This document shows positions 63,512-64,000 of a DNA stretch of 64,000 nt, piece by piece. Position numbers and translations under genes: made by a program. Numbering within the stretch: position 1 is the first letter of the stretch; each line of letters begins with the position of its first letter. Location of the stretch: the NCBI RefSeq assembly GCF_011067135.1, contig NZ_JAAMOW010000003.1, forward strand, positions 1-64,000. The letters are read 5' to 3'. The DNA is from Solimonas terrae. Lineage in GTDB: Bacteria > Pseudomonadota > Gammaproteobacteria > Nevskiales > Nevskiaceae. The notes beneath the pieces are model-generated. The model did no database searches and was not told the origin of the DNA. It worked only from the letters and a program-made list of their open reading frames with translations.

Positions 63512-63591
63512 CGTTTGCGCGTCGCCGGAGCACGGCAGGCGCAGCGTACTCCGGTACGCCGGGATTGCCGGCACCCCCCGGCGCGCAAACG
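63512..63591. repeat. Nested inverted repeat between convergent genes (possible bidirectional terminator)
   Basis: An outer perfect 10-bp inverted repeat, CGTTTGCGCG (63512-63521) and CGCGCAAACG (63582-63591), encloses an inner perfect hairpin GCGTACTCCGGTACGC (63544-63559). The inner hairpin has a C(UCCG)G loop, the exceptionally stable UNCG tetraloop type. It lies between genes that converge at 63460 and 63620. No T-tract follows, so factor-independent termination is uncertain; an mRNA-stabilising or interspersed repeat element is the alternative. Confidence 0.6.
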
Positions 63592-63619
63592 GCCGAGCGC
63601 GGCAGCCTGGTTCGCAAAC

Positions 63620-64000
63620 TCAGTCGCCGAGCACCACCAGCAGATCCTTGCCGTTCACCGTCACGCCCGAGGCGACGAGCACCTGCTTGATGCTCGCATC
63701 GCGCGGCGCGGCGATCACGGTTTCCATCTTCATCGCTTCCAGCGAAATCAGCGGGTCGCCCTTGCGCACGCTGTCGCCGACCTTGACCGCGACGCGTGAC
63801 ACCATGCCCGGCATCGGCGCGCCGATCTGGTTGGCATCGCCCTCGGCTGCCACCGGTCGCGCATGCGCCGCCTTGGCGCCGGCCTTGTCGATGCGCACCG
63901 CGCGTGGCTGGCCGTTGAGTTCGTAGAACAGCTTCTCGCTGTCGTCGGCGTCGGCGCGACCCTGCAGGCGGATCACCAGCGACTTGCCCTGGTCGATCTC
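63620..64000 (-). CDS. Biotin-dependent carboxylase, C-terminal biotin-carrier domain (pyruvate-carboxylase-like; 5' end outside window)
   Basis: 127 C-terminal residues are visible; the frame runs off the right edge. The motif EAMKME marks the biotinylated lysine, in a lipoyl/biotinyl domain (IGAPMPGMVSRVAVKVGD, then VLVASGVTVNGKDLLVVLGD). Upstream, GKSLVIRLQGRADADDSEKL and FYELNGQPRAVRI are characteristic of the pyruvate carboxylase carboxyltransferase-to-biotin linker. The enzyme would make oxaloacetate from pyruvate, anaplerotic to the acetyl-CoA flux of the island; an oxaloacetate-decarboxylase-type alpha chain cannot be excluded from this fragment. Confidence 0.88.
   Translation of the reverse strand, partial: EIDQGKSLVIRLQGRADADDSEKLFYELNGQPRAVRIDKAGAKAAHARPVAAEGDANQIGAPMPGMVSRVAVKVGDSVRKGDPLISLEAMKMETVIAAPRDASIKQVLVASGVTVNGKDLLVVLGD

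Overview
The window is a GC-rich (roughly two-thirds G+C by eye), gene-dense bacterial chromosome segment. It holds about 54 protein genes, no RNA genes, no mobile elements and no gap over 300 bp. The gamma-type FadB, the DHA2 exporter and the codon choice suggest a gammaproteobacterium. The stack of P450s, alpha-only Rieske oxygenases and acyl-CoA enzymes recalls hydrocarbon-, terpenoid- or steroid-degrading lineages such as Nevskiales or Immundisolibacter-like groups, but that placement is a guess. Almost every gene serves oxidation, CoA activation and beta-oxidation of a lipophilic, probably branched or alicyclic carboxylic substrate.

Layout. At 1-7.6 kb are the end of a TPR protein, a crotonase, a P450 with its putidaredoxin-type ferredoxin, an aldehyde dehydrogenase, a long acyl-CoA dehydrogenase (ACAD) and an MDR reductase. 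At 7.6-18 kb are a second [2Fe-2S] ferredoxin, an SDR, four consecutive ACADs that look like two heteromeric pairs, a thiolase-like/enoyl-CoA hydratase fusion and a fused ADP-forming acyl-CoA ligase. At 18-32.8 kb a long forward run encodes an aldehyde dehydrogenase, a Rieske oxygenase, a GMC oxidoreductase, a DUF35 protein with a cysteine-less thiolase-like partner (retro-aldolase type), a hydratase, an AMP-forming ligase, a second Rieske oxygenase, a molybdopterin oxidoreductase, a crotonase, an SDR and an APH-type kinase. At 32.8-38.4 kb, on the reverse strand, are a CaiB/AMACR-type enzyme, a third Rieske oxygenase, a second AMP-forming ligase and a second GMC enzyme. At 38.6-47.6 kb are a second P450, a TetR regulator, a GST, an alcohol dehydrogenase, and an operon of a second molybdopterin oxidoreductase, a di-cluster ferredoxin and an NADPH-ferredoxin reductase, followed by a membrane-anchored Ala/Pro-rich protein.

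At 53.5-47.6 kb (reverse) a six-gene operon runs ECH, APH kinase, ACAD10/11-like ACAD, SDR, thiolase, HSD10-like SDR. It ends at a clear hairpin terminator and faces a divergent TetR gene. It resembles the kinase/ACAD logic of 4-hydroxyacyl-CoA catabolism (LvaA/LvaC, ACAD10/11). At 54.3-63.5 kb are FadB, a nitronate monooxygenase with a PadR regulator, a third P450 with a 2,4-dienoyl-CoA-reductase-like SDR, an MFS exporter with a MarR regulator, and an alpha/beta hydrolase. The window ends in the 3' part of a biotin-dependent carboxylase on the reverse strand.

Regulation. Seven copies of a 20-bp AT-rich box (consensus about RTCTWAYNYCATTAGRTWWA, ATTAG invariant) sit in front of the transcription units between 8 and 43 kb and would tie them into one regulon; the TetR protein at 39.9 kb is the natural candidate regulator. 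Separate palindromes mark the PadR- and MarR-linked promoters. The organising hypothesis is one inducible catabolic island whose oxygenases share a few ferredoxins and a single visible reductase.
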